From NCBI RefSeq assembly GCF_945859825.1, contig NZ_CAMAPC010000019.1, positions 1 through 64,000 on the forward strand: 64,000 nucleotides of DNA, read 5' to 3'. A program made the position numbers and the translations under genes. The DNA is from Pseudoalteromonas holothuriae (GTDB lineage: Bacteria; Pseudomonadota; Gammaproteobacteria; Enterobacterales; Alteromonadaceae). The notes under the pieces are model-generated. The model saw only the letters and a program-made list of their open reading frames with translations, did no database searches and had not been told where the DNA came from. Every line of letters begins with the position of its first letter. Within the stretch, counting starts at the first letter, position 1. Below are positions 35,016-43,849 of this stretch, piece by piece.

Positions 35016-35523
35016 GGGCTTATATGGACTCCCTGCCAATGTCAAAAAGAAAGAGTTAAAATAAATTAGATGCTTGCTTATATACGGGCTCAAATTGAGG
35101 GCTACTTTTGGCCTGTGATGTATTCTCACCTTCATGACTTCTGTTGAGCAGCTTATGCAACTTCAGTCCCTAACAGTTTTTTGAAGGTCCCTCTTACTTA
35201 TTTTAAGGCTCTTATTGACAAGCTTTAAGCCACAAGTAATCGTGCCTCATATTCTTTATGATGTTTTTGCACTGCAAAAGCGGTTCTTATTGTTTTATTC
35301 GCTAAAGCAATTACCGCGACTTTCTTGCCTCGGCGAGCGGTTAATGTTTTTAACCAACTCTCTTTTTCACTGCAGTTTTCTCTTTTTCTAGTTGGGAAAA
35401 TACCCGAACGACTGCTGTAAAAATACACAGCAAAGATAAACAGCCCCTAACCATTTATCGGTTACTTTTACCATTCATAGTAAAACAGCTTGTATATTTT
35501 ACATGGTTTCATAAGCTAGTTTT
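35016..35523. other. Intergenic region with IS remnant before the pil operon
   Basis: Apart from the transposase fragment at 35225-35428, nothing recognisable is seen in these 508 bp. The pil promoter and any LytTR binding site should lie between about 35430 and 35523. Confidence 0.5.
35225..35428 (-). pseudogene. IS110-family transposase, C-terminal fragment
   Basis: The 67-codon frame holds WLKTLTARRGKKVAVIALAN followed by KTIRTAFAV and ends KEYEA. This is the hallmark C-terminal end of IS110/IS1111 transposases (RRG..vA.VALANKtaR..wA). The match begins at a degenerate copy of the usual HGARSV segment (YSSRSGIF). Everything upstream, including the DEDD catalytic half, is missing. No element ends were found. 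It is a dead relic. Confidence 0.75.
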
Positions 35524-36105
35524 ATGAAACTTTTTTCGCAATTTAATATGTCTGATGTTACTTTGAAAAACTCTGGGTTTACGCTGCTTGAAGTACTGAT
35601 TGCATTTATGGTGCTCAGTTTTGGTTTGCTTGGTGCTGTGGCACTGCAAGCTAAAGCAAAACAGGCAAGTTTTGATGCAATGCAGCGTGCTGCGGCAATT
35701 GCATTGGCCAATGATATTGTGCAGCGCTTAAGAGTGAATGATACGTTAGCACTCAGCGCTAACTATAAAGTAGTGTTTAACAGCACGACAACCTTGAGTC
35801 CGGTTACTCGTTGCTTTAGTACACAATGTAATTCTGCAACGATTGCAGCGATGGATATAGAGCATTGGCGTCAAGCAATACGAGCCAGAGAAAATACGGG
35901 GTCACTTGATAATACCACCGTATGTATTAAGCCATCAGTTGTGGGTGGTACTCGCAATCGTGGATATAACGTTGAGGTTGTGGTGGCGTGGCAAGGTAAG
36001 CAAGCAATGAAAGCAAGTGAAAAAAATCAGTCTATTAGCTGTGGAATTAAAAATGATAACCGGCGATTAGTGGTGCTCAATAGTTACATTTTATTGAGGG
36101 CTTAG
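35524..36105 (+). CDS. pilV: Type IV pilus minor pilin PilV
   Basis: The 193-residue prepilin has the cleavage site G18|F19 in NSGFTLLEVL, with Glu at +5 and a hydrophobic helix to about residue 45. Family features AVALQAKA and AIALANDIVQRLR follow. PilV is a minor pilin that, with PilW, PilX, PilE and PilY1, primes pilus assembly and displays the tip. No good ribosome site marks the start; 35548 is an alternative. The next gene, pilW, begins 3 bp after the stop. Confidence 0.92.
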   Translation: MKLFSQFNMSDVTLKNSGFTLLEVLIAFMVLSFGLLGAVALQAKAKQASFDAMQRAAAIALANDIVQRLRVNDTLALSANYKVVFNSTTTLSPVTRCFSTQCNSATIAAMDIEHWRQAIRARENTGSLDNTTVCIKPSVVGGTRNRGYNVEVVVAWQGKQAMKASEKNQSISCGIKNDNRRLVVLNSYILLRA

Positions 36106-36108
36106 CAC

Positions 36109-37104
36109 ATGAAAAATCAAGGCTTTTCTATAGTTGAATTACTGATTGCTTTGTTTATTGGCGTGTTAATTTTAGGGGGCGTTAGTGCAACTTATATCAG
36201 TATGAAAGTGACTACACGCGATACGATGACGATTGGTGAAATGCAAGAAACTGGTCGGCTAACATTGGATATATTAAAACGAGATATTGAGCAGGTTGGC
36301 TTTTGGGGCACTTTTTATGAAGAAGGTTTTAGCGACGAGAATGTTACCTTAGTTGATGGTATTAAGACACCAAAAGGCGATTGCTTTGGTGGTATTAACA
36401 ATGGCAGTTTTCCAAGTACTGATCCGACAAATTTTCGGTCAATCTTTTCAGCTCAAGCTTCGAGCAGTAACGCACTAAACTGTATTTTAAATGCAAAACA
36501 AAATACTGATGTAGTGCAGTTAAAATTTTTAGAAGGTAGCCCTCTTACCAGCAGTGGTGCTATGAATGATAATCGTTATTACTTTATTGCCGATCAAGAG
36601 CAGGCCATATTTACCTCAGGCGTTCAAAGAACAGCGTTGCCCACCGTTAACTCTACACTTTGGCCATATAGCCACCATGTATATTATATCAGTGAGCAAT
36701 CTGTAACACTCAGGGGCCAACAGCTAACTATTCCAGTTTTATCCCGAAAACGCTTAACGGTAAAAGGAGGTATGTTTAGTGAAACGGTAATGGAAGGAGT
36801 TGAGGATATTCGCTTTGTCTTTGGCTTAGATACAAATGCCGATAACAGGGTTGATAGTTACCGCAGTACAATAGATATGGTTGCTTCAGACTGGGAGCGG
36901 CTAAACGGTATTTTAACAGTACAAATTTTTGTATTAGTAAGGGCATTGGAACCTGATGCTGACTTGAATCTTAAAAATCAAATTTACACGTTGGGCTCTG
37001 ACCCTGATAAGCGAGTACATACTTTTAGCGATAACTTTCGTCGTACTGTATTTTCTACCACAGTAAGGCTTAATAACATGGGAACAATCATATGGCGTTT
37101 ATAA
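36109..37104 (+). CDS. pilW: Type IV pilus minor pilin PilW
   Basis: The 331-residue prepilin has a very short leader (MKNQG|FSIVELLIAL), Glu at +5 and the PilW features IGEMQETGRLTLDILKRDIE, QVGFWG and the long C-terminal domain. It is the GspJ-like member of the tip complex. Its 3' end overlaps pilX by 13 bp. Confidence 0.92.
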   Translation: MKNQGFSIVELLIALFIGVLILGGVSATYISMKVTTRDTMTIGEMQETGRLTLDILKRDIEQVGFWGTFYEEGFSDENVTLVDGIKTPKGDCFGGINNGSFPSTDPTNFRSIFSAQASSSNALNCILNAKQNTDVVQLKFLEGSPLTSSGAMNDNRYYFIADQEQAIFTSGVQRTALPTVNSTLWPYSHHVYYISEQSVTLRGQQLTIPVLSRKRLTVKGGMFSETVMEGVEDIRFVFGLDTNADNRVDSYRSTIDMVASDWERLNGILTVQIFVLVRALEPDADLNLKNQIYTLGSDPDKRVHTFSDNFRRTVFSTTVRLNNMGTIIWRL

Positions 37105-37565
37105 AAAAACAACAAGGTATCGTATTGATCAGTGCCATGATTATGATTGTTGCGGTCAGTGCCATCGCCGTCGCTTTGATGAGTACTAGTAGTTTAGATT
37201 TGAAAATAACCAATGCGGCACAAGAGAGACAAGAAGCTGAAAGTATTCTTATGGGGGAGGTGCAACGGGCGATTGCGATGCAAACTGCATTAGAAGGAAA
37301 TAGCTTATTTACGCGTAGCCGCCAGCAATTAGCACAAGGAAATAACACGTTCAACGGGCTCAATGGGGTAACAAATGCGGTAATTAGCTTAAACAAAGGC
37401 CCGATGGAAATTCAATGTCCTCGCTCTTATAGCTATACCTCAGGTGTAATTTGCAATATGACACAATTAGAAACTTCGATTACCTATGGTACTAAAACTC
37501 AGCATACGGTTACAGTAGTAACGGGTATAGGTCAAGAAATGTTGAGCATTAAGGAGGGGCGTTGA
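37092..37565 (+). CDS. pilX: Type IV pilus minor pilin PilX
   Basis: The 157-residue protein has a short leader ending in G9 (KKQQG|IVLISAM) and a hydrophobic helix (about 10-32). Glu at +5 is absent, as is usual for PilX and its counterpart GspK, which cap the filament. SLDLKITNAAQERQEAESI is typical for the family. It is encoded between pilW (13-bp overlap) and pilY1 (1-bp gap). Confidence 0.9.
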   Translation: MAFIKKQQGIVLISAMIMIVAVSAIAVALMSTSSLDLKITNAAQERQEAESILMGEVQRAIAMQTALEGNSLFTRSRQQLAQGNNTFNGLNGVTNAVISLNKGPMEIQCPRSYSYTSGVICNMTQLETSITYGTKTQHTVTVVTGIGQEMLSIKEGR

Positions 37566-37566
37566 T

Positions 37567-40500
37567 ATGGTTAAAGTGTTAGTTATTTTATTATTTATAG
37601 CGTGTCAAGTTGCCGCTGAAGACATCGAATTATATATCAAACGAAATGCTGATATTACGCAAAATCCCAGAGTGTTAGTTGTATTTGATACATCAGGGAG
37701 TATGGCTTTTTCAAGCACAACAGGCAATAGCTGTGATTATAATTACAGTACAGGGCGTTACATTTTATGTGATGATAACCGCTTAGGTGTGGCTAAAGAG
37801 GCAATAACTACGTTGGTAGATAGCAACACCGATATTGATTTTGGCTTGATGCGTTTTAATGGTAGTAATGGTGGCTATATATTAGCTGGATTAGGTGCCA
37901 GTTCCAACACAATGAAAAATCAGCTTAACTCTTTAGAAGCAAATGGAGCAACGCCGCTTAGTGAGACTTTATGGGAAGCTTATTTATATCTAACCGGTGG
38001 CAGTCGTTATTATACAAGATATTGGACTACCTCAGGGCGAGACACTAATGTCGAGCGTGGTTATCAATATATCTCACCGTTCGAAGCAATCGCCAGCGAC
38101 CCAAGAATATGTAATAGCTCTGCGAATGTGATTGTTATGACTGATGGTGATCCCTCTAATGATAACCAAAGCGACTTTAACATTACAAGTGAGTACTTTA
38201 GCACCTTTTCAAAGACCGCAAGCAGAGTGCGTAATAATTATATGCCTGCTTTGGCTGAGCTTATTCACAAGAAAAGTGATTTATATACGCAACAAGGTAA
38301 CGTGGTTGATAGGGGTCGTGTTTACACCATTGGTTTTGGTCTTGGAATGAGTGATGTAGGCACTGAAATATTACAAAAAACGGCTGACCTAGGAGGGGGG
38401 ATTTATACTCAGGCTAATACCCCTAATGAATTGTCAGAGGCACTAAAAAACCAGATAGACAACATTCGCCAACTTAACGATAGCTTCTCCTCGCCATCAG
38501 TATCAACCAGTAGTTCAGATCAAACTAGAAGCGGTAATTCGTTGTACTATACAATGTTTTACCCTGAAAGCCACACACGCTGGCAGGGTAACTTGAAAAA
38601 GCTAGAGTTTTCAAATAATAAAGTAGTTGATATGCAAGGCGCCAACGCGCTTGATGGGCAAGGGTTAATTAAATCAGGGGCAACCACCTTTTGGTCAGAA
38701 GCCAACTCTCAGGATGGAAATAGTGTCAAACGTGGTGGTGTTAATTATCAGTTAAGCCAACAAGTAGATAGAGTAATTTATTCTGACTTTGGTCAAGGTG
38801 AACTGAAGCCCTTTACAATGCGTGAAGGAAGAACTCGCTATGGAAACAGAAGAAAATTCGCGCAAAAGTTAGGTGTGAATGGGAATCAAGCACGAACAAC
38901 TGTGAATTGGGTGTATGGTATTGATGTGGACGATGAGGATGGTGATGGCAATACAACTGAGCGTCGTGATACCATTTTTGGCGATCCACTGCATTCTAAG
39001 CCTGTTTCAATGGATTATGGTAATGGTGACGTGCGCGTGATCGTTGGCACGAATGCAGGTTTTTTGCATATGTTTAAAGATAATGGAGATACGGTAAGGG
39101 AGAGCTGGGCTTTTATTCCTGAAGATTTATTTGATGTAATACAACCAACACGTATTAGCAGGCCTGATACTAAGTTGTATGGTATGGATGGCCCGTTGAC
39201 TATATATTTTCATGATACTCAGAAAAACGGTGTTGTAGATGGTGAAGATAAAGTGTGGCTATTTGCTGGAATGCGTCGAGGCGGGCACCGTTACTATGCG
39301 TTTGATATTACCTCGCCAGATAGACCCAAACTAATGTGGGATGGAGCGCTTGTTGGGGGGAGTGATGATTTTGCCGAGTTAGGGCAAACTTGGTCTAAAC
39401 CAGAGGTTACCTTTATTGAAAGCCAAGGAGAAACACCGGTATTAATTTTTGGCGCAGGTTATGACACAAATAAAGACAATCACTCTAAGTCTGATGACAA
39501 CAAGGGTCGCGGTGTTTTTATTATTAATGCACAATCTGGAGATTTAGTGTGGTCGCTAACGCCTGCTAATGGGTTTACAGGCCAGCATAGTGTCGCGAGC
39601 GATTTAACAATGTTAGACTCCAACTATGATGGCTATACTGATAGGCTATATTTTGCGGATACAGGTGGCGGGGTATGGCGTGTTGATATGCCAGGAGACA
39701 GTCCTACAGCATGGACACATTTTCAATTGGCGGAGTTAGCGCAAAATGGTACAAGCGGTGATAGGCGCTTTTTTTATAAACCCGCTTTAGCACGAACATT
39801 TTTTAGTAAAGTAACAGTTACATCGACTCCTGATGGGGATATTACCACACGTAAAGATACCCCTTATGAGGCAATTATTCTAGGTTCAGGTAATCGTTCA
39901 AGGCCAACTTCCACTGGGGTGAATGATTACTTATTCATGATAAGAGATGAAAATACCGTCACACAATCTTTTAAAAATAATGTACCCGAGACGATTAAAA
40001 TGGGTGACTTAATGGATATAACGAGCGATCCATTTGCGTCTACTTTAAATGACCTCAATGGCTTTACTAATGTAGAGGCAACATTAGGTGGTTTTAATGG
40101 TTGGAAATATGCATTAAGTGGTAATGAGAAGTCATTAGCTGGTGCTACAGTGGCAGGCGGAATTGCTTATTTTTCGTCGTTTACACCACCAGCGAATGTG
40201 AGTCGTTGTGATGTGTCGACAGGTACCGGTAATTTATATGCGTTGCACTTACATTATGGTACACAGGTTTATGAGCAGCTAAAGTATGAAACGACACACA
40301 GTGTACCAGACACCCCCAAAGTCTATTTTAGTTGTGAAAATGGCTCTAATGCTGGCGGGTGTGAAACCGTTGTTAGAATGGTTGGCCCAGCCATTAAATC
40401 AGATGTAGCAAGTAGCCCAGCAGATGGGCCATCAACAGGCACTCCTTGGAAAGCAGCAAAGATAGTTGAAAGCCCTCAGCCTGTCATGGTTGATGGGGTA

Positions 40501-40587
40501 CCAACCTTGGTTGAGCCACAAATTGATTTCGGTCTAACGACTCGACAAATGTTTATCTACAAAAAAGAGAAAAATGATGAAAAATAA
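37567..40587 (+). CDS. pilY1: Type IV pilus tip-associated adhesin PilY1
   Basis: The 1006-residue secreted protein has a signal peptide (about 1-17, AAE). An N-terminal von Willebrand A-like domain has the MIDAS motif DTSGS (41-45) and later MTDGDPS. The C-terminal beta-propeller (Neisseria PilC domain) carries the calcium-binding loop D684-x-N-x-D-G-x-x-D692. PilY1 sits at the pilus tip, controls extension and retraction and mediates adhesion and surface sensing. Its length is slightly below that of P. aeruginosa PilY1 (1161 residues). It overlaps pilE by 14 bp. A separate acidic stretch DVDDEDGDGN, near residues 455-465, may bind another calcium ion. Confidence 0.94.
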   Translation: MVKVLVILLFIACQVAAEDIELYIKRNADITQNPRVLVVFDTSGSMAFSSTTGNSCDYNYSTGRYILCDDNRLGVAKEAITTLVDSNTDIDFGLMRFNGSNGGYILAGLGASSNTMKNQLNSLEANGATPLSETLWEAYLYLTGGSRYYTRYWTTSGRDTNVERGYQYISPFEAIASDPRICNSSANVIVMTDGDPSNDNQSDFNITSEYFSTFSKTASRVRNNYMPALAELIHKKSDLYTQQGNVVDRGRVYTIGFGLGMSDVGTEILQKTADLGGGIYTQANTPNELSEALKNQIDNIRQLNDSFSSPSVSTSSSDQTRSGNSLYYTMFYPESHTRWQGNLKKLEFSNNKVVDMQGANALDGQGLIKSGATTFWSEANSQDGNSVKRGGVNYQLSQQVDRVIYSDFGQGELKPFTMREGRTRYGNRRKFAQKLGVNGNQARTTVNWVYGIDVDDEDGDGNTTERRDTIFGDPLHSKPVSMDYGNGDVRVIVGTNAGFLHMFKDNGDTVRESWAFIPEDLFDVIQPTRISRPDTKLYGMDGPLTIYFHDTQKNGVVDGEDKVWLFAGMRRGGHRYYAFDITSPDRPKLMWDGALVGGSDDFAELGQTWSKPEVTFIESQGETPVLIFGAGYDTNKDNHSKSDDNKGRGVFIINAQSGDLVWSLTPANGFTGQHSVASDLTMLDSNYDGYTDRLYFADTGGGVWRVDMPGDSPTAWTHFQLAELAQNGTSGDRRFFYKPALARTFFSKVTVTSTPDGDITTRKDTPYEAIILGSGNRSRPTSTGVNDYLFMIRDENTVTQSFKNNVPETIKMGDLMDITSDPFASTLNDLNGFTNVEATLGGFNGWKYALSGNEKSLAGATVAGGIAYFSSFTPPANVSRCDVSTGTGNLYALHLHYGTQVYEQLKYETTHSVPDTPKVYFSCENGSNAGGCETVVRMVGPAIKSDVASSPADGPSTGTPWKAAKIVESPQPVMVDGVPTLVEPQIDFGLTTRQMFIYKKEKNDEK

Positions 40588-40993
40588 CCGCAGCTTTAGC
40601 AACGGGTTTACTTTGTTAGAGGCACTGATTGTATTAGTGATTGTAGGTATTATTGCATCCTTTGCTTATCCTAGTTATCAGCAGTTTTTAATCAAGGCGG
40701 CGCGCTCAGATGCGATGGTTGTGTTACTCGACGCTGCAAATAGACAAGAGCAATACTTTGTGGATAATCGAATTTATACTAACAAACTATCAGACATAGG
40801 TGTGCCCAATACAACTGATAAGGGCTACTATTCAATCACAGTGACTGTTGATGATAATAAGTTTGAATTTAAGGCAACACCAATTTCCGGTCCAGTTTTA
40901 GGTGACACGCAATGCTCAGCTTTGATGATAAACGAGCTAGGACAAAAACTCAGTGATGGCAGTTCGTCGAGTGAGCATTGCTGGCAACAGTAG
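40574..40993 (+). CDS. pilE: Type IV pilus minor pilin PilE
   Basis: The 139-residue prepilin is cleaved at G11|F12 (FSNGFTLLEALIVL), has Glu at +5, and shows the PilE features AYPSYQQF, RSDAMVVLLDAANRQEQYF and a C-terminal cysteine pair (C113 in TQCSAL and C137 in HCWQQ) that could close a D-loop. It is the last gene of the operon and overlaps pilY1. Start codons at 40574 and 40577 are both possible. Confidence 0.9.
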   Translation: MMKNNRSFSNGFTLLEALIVLVIVGIIASFAYPSYQQFLIKAARSDAMVVLLDAANRQEQYFVDNRIYTNKLSDIGVPNTTDKGYYSITVTVDDNKFEFKATPISGPVLGDTQCSALMINELGQKLSDGSSSSEHCWQQ

Positions 40994-41009
40994 GGTGGTA
41001 ACGCTTGGC

Positions 41010-41540
41010 CTACAAGGGGCACTTTTTAGTGTCTCTTATACGCGCCCTACCGGAATTGCTAACACTCATTTCTAAGCCATCAGAAACGCCTTGATGTATT
41101 GGTAAACAATACACAAATGTACCATTGGTAAACCCTTTTATAGAAGCATCACTATTAAATATAATCGCCCGCCTAGGGTATTCGATAGTATCTTGAGGCG
41201 CAATGGCGGATAGTTCATGAAGCCGAATATCATCACCATCTAACACCCTAAGCTCTCCTCTATCGACAAACACGGTAAGTTTTTTATGCCAAGCATTGTC
41301 AATACATTGTTGATTTTCAAGATGACAAAGTGTTGTTTTATTGCCTGATGAAGCCGCTTGAGTTTTAGCTAAATGCAGTGCGCGCTTGAGTTTTTTCAGG
41401 GCAAACTCAGGGCGATGTGCAGAAATTACTTCGCCGTAGCTTGTCAGCGCAAGACTTAGTAAAACGATTATTATTGTTAGGGTAACGAGTATTTCAAGTA
41501 GAGTAAGCCCCACATGTTTATAAAACATATGACCATCCAT
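41010..41540 (-). CDS. FimT/GspH-type pseudopilin
   Basis: The 176-residue prepilin has the leader MDGHMFYKHVG and cleavage G11|L12 (VGLTLLEILVTL), with Glu at +5. The GspH-like body has RALHLAKTQAASSGNKTTLC. The C-terminal end holds FVYCLP and KKCPL, suggesting a disulfide. It faces the pil operon and ends 17 bp from pilE. FimT in other genera aids DNA uptake by type IV pili, while FimU is a priming pilin; sequence alone does not decide. AAGGA lies close to the first ATG, and 41528 is an alternative start. Confidence 0.85.
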   Translation of the reverse strand: MDGHMFYKHVGLTLLEILVTLTIIIVLLSLALTSYGEVISAHRPEFALKKLKRALHLAKTQAASSGNKTTLCHLENQQCIDNAWHKKLTVFVDRGELRVLDGDDIRLHELSAIAPQDTIEYPRRAIIFNSDASIKGFTNGTFVYCLPIHQGVSDGLEMSVSNSGRARIRDTKKCPL

Positions 41541-41742
41541 CCTTGGATTTCAAACTATATTGTGAGCTAAAAGTTAGCGTATTACCCGCTAAATGCAAAT
41601 AATCAGTATCATGGTGGTATGTTAATTAACCTCAGGTTCGGATAAGGGTTTTGGAATAGAAAATATTTTGTAAACAAACATTACGTATAATCCAATGAGG
41701 AAAATAGCTTTATTGGGCAAATTCGCTTATCTAGAGCAGAAG

Positions 41743-42294
41743 TTAATTACAGCTAGAGTTAGTTTTTCCATTGAACAGAGCATTGCCAGATAAAGTCACT
41801 GTGAGCATTTGATTCGCCGTATTTTCGGAACTACTTGGGCAATAAATGAACTTTCCAATATTGCTCGTAATTTGGCCGCTGCTATCAAAACGTATAAAAG
41901 AACTGGTAAAGCCTAGTGAGTCTGAGTCATGAATCGGGTCTATCACTCTTAAAATTGACTCAGTGCTACTGTCAAAGCTACCATTATTATTTTTGTCGAC
42001 GAAAACAACTTTGGCTGAACTGGACCAGTTGTTAAGGCAAGATAGAGAGTCGCCGCTAGATAGCTGGCTTTCATCAACAGGGCAAAGTATGACTATTTCA
42101 TCACTGGCGGTCGCTTTCGCCCTCGCAAAGGTAATATTGCGTTTCAAATCAAGTAAATATGATTCGGCGCGATTATTGCTGATTAGGTTATTGTTACCAT
42201 AAAAAGCAACTGAGGCAAGTATTGCTAAAATTGCGATAGTAATGAGCAGTTCAATAAGTGTGAAACCTTTGGCTTTATACACAGTAGAATCCAT
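41743..42294 (-). CDS. Second FimT/GspH-type pseudopilin
   Basis: The product of the ATG at 42294 has 183 residues, a leader MDSTVYKAKG and cleavage before FTLIELLITI, with Glu at +5. The GspH-like body has RNITFARAKATASDEIVILCPV, and the C-terminal half is serine/asparagine rich with FIYCPS and NSSCN. The frame is open to 42315, giving a longer leader, but there is no ribosome site there; GAGA precedes 42294. It lies 202 bp upstream of the other FimT-like gene on the same strand, so the two may form a unit that supplies the FimU/FimT role missing from the pilVWXY1E operon. Confidence 0.85.
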   Translation of the reverse strand: MDSTVYKAKGFTLIELLITIAILAILASVAFYGNNNLISNNRAESYLLDLKRNITFARAKATASDEIVILCPVDESQLSSGDSLSCLNNWSSSAKVVFVDKNNNGSFDSSTESILRVIDPIHDSDSLGFTSSFIRFDSSGQITSNIGKFIYCPSSSENTANQMLTVTLSGNALFNGKTNSSCN

Positions 42295-42422
42295 ATGTCT
42301 CAACGAGTTCAACATTAATTTTATTCATTATGGTGCTTTTTGACTCTAAAGCAATGACTTTGTTTGCTAACATTTTTAGGATTGATTAAAATCGACGCAC
42401 CAGTATAGGAAAATACACAGCC

Positions 42423-42761
42423 ATGAAAAAAATAGAAGCGATAATTAAGCCATTCAAGTTAGACGACGTGAGAGAAGCACTATCAGACGTAGGCATAACC
42501 GGTATGACGGTATGTGAAGTAAAAGGCTTTGGTCGCCAAAAAGGCCATACTGAATTGTATCGCGGTGCCGAGTACATGGTAGATTTCTTACCTAAAGTGA
42601 AACTGGATATAGTGCTTGGCGATGAAGACGTTGATAGAGCAATTGATGTAATCTTAAAAACAGCACAAACAGGAAAAATCGGCGACGGTAAGATTTTTGT
42701 TACAGAAGTAGAGCGTGTGGTACGTATTCGTACAGGCGAAGAAGATGAAGACGCAATTTAA
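42423..42761 (+). CDS. glnB: Nitrogen regulatory protein P-II
   Basis: The 112-residue protein is nearly identical in pattern to E. coli GlnB, with the uridylylation site Y51 in the T-loop (ELYRGAEYMVDF), the B-loop TGKIGDGKIFV and the C-terminal RIRTGEED. It senses 2-oxoglutarate and ATP/ADP and controls NtrB and glutamine synthetase adenylylation. No amtB is next to it, which supports GlnB rather than GlnK. It is monocistronic. Confidence 0.96.
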   Translation: MKKIEAIIKPFKLDDVREALSDVGITGMTVCEVKGFGRQKGHTELYRGAEYMVDFLPKVKLDIVLGDEDVDRAIDVILKTAQTGKIGDGKIFVTEVERVVRIRTGEEDEDAI

Positions 42762-42927
42762 TGACCACACACCAAATTAATGTATTTTTAATGTGAAATG
42801 TTAAACATACTGTGAGCTGTGTTATCAACCTTGGCTAATGAGGGCGATTCACGCACTCTACTTTATGAACAGTATTTATCTACTGTTTATGATTACTGCA
42901 AAAGAATTAAAAAAGACAGGTAAGTTC

Positions 42928-42953
42928 TGTGCGTACACATTAGTACGCACAGG
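42928..42953. terminator. Hairpin between convergent glnB and bamD
   Basis: A perfect 10-bp stem (CTGTGCGTAC / GTACGCACAG) with a 6-nt loop lies midway between the two stop codons. T-runs are weak on both sides, so it may block 3' decay as much as terminate. Confidence 0.55.
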
Positions 42954-42967
42954 ATTTATTGAAGTTT

Positions 42968-43726
42968 CTAGCGCTTATTAACTTTTCTAGTTTGACGCGC
43001 GTTATCACTAAGCTCTGTCAGGCCAAGCTTCTTGTAGCTCTTTTCCATCATCTCTAAAGCGTCATTCAAATAACTGCTTTGTGAATAATGTTCAACAACG
43101 TATTTGCCACGATTTGCAGCTGCAAGATAGGCTTCACGTTCAAAATAATACTGCGCCACTTTAAGCTCATAGCGCGCCATTTTATTTAATAACCACACAA
43201 GACGCTTCTTGGCTTCAGGCACATACTGACTGTCAGGGTAGCTTTGAACCAGTGTTGATAAGTCTTGGAATGCTACACGAGTACGGTTCGCATCACGGTC
43301 GGCTCTGTCAATTCCAAAATAATCTTGGAAAGCATTTTCATCTGCCTTGATATTTACTAAACCACGCATGTAGTACATGTAGTCTAAGTTTTTATGGTTT
43401 GGGTTTAAGCGAATAAAACGGTCAATGTGCGCGAGCGCTTGTTCTGTATTACCCGTTTGATAGTGAGCAAATACTAAGTCCATTTGCACCTGTCGAGAAA
43501 ACGGTCCAAAAGGGTAACGTGAGTTGATTGCACTGAGCAATTCAATGGCTCTTGCATACAGACCTGAATCTAATGTTTCTTTAGCATCTTCATAAAGAGC
43601 TTGAGCAGATTTATTGGGTACGCGTTCTATTTCATCTTGTTCTGGTGCAGAAGAGCAGGCTGCTAAGCCTAAAAATGAGGCGCTAAGTATGATGGCAAAG
43701 GCGCGCTTCCCTAAGTTATTTATCAT
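42968..43726 (-). CDS. bamD: Outer-membrane assembly lipoprotein BamD
   Basis: The 252-residue lipoprotein has the lipobox LAAC with C24 as the lipidated residue. Tetratricopeptide repeats follow through about residue 230 (ALYEDAKETLDSGLYARAIELL, RYPFGPFSRQ, HPN-type turns). BamD (YfiO/ComL) is the essential partner of BamA in outer-membrane protein assembly and recognises the C-terminal signal of client barrels. Its divergence from rluD across about 120 bp is conserved in gammaproteobacteria. Confidence 0.96.
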   Translation of the reverse strand: MINNLGKRAFAIILSASFLGLAACSSAPEQDEIERVPNKSAQALYEDAKETLDSGLYARAIELLSAINSRYPFGPFSRQVQMDLVFAHYQTGNTEQALAHIDRFIRLNPNHKNLDYMYYMRGLVNIKADENAFQDYFGIDRADRDANRTRVAFQDLSTLVQSYPDSQYVPEAKKRLVWLLNKMARYELKVAQYYFEREAYLAAANRGKYVVEHYSQSSYLNDALEMMEKSYKKLGLTELSDNARQTRKVNKR

Positions 43727-43849
43727 TTTATTTTACTACCTTTGTTGTCTTCGGCTAGGCCAAGTGGGTAAAACCGAGTAAACTATGCATTTATGCGATT
43801 CTAACCCAGTCGAGCACAGCTTGCACTGGTAAATTAGGTAAAGTTACGA

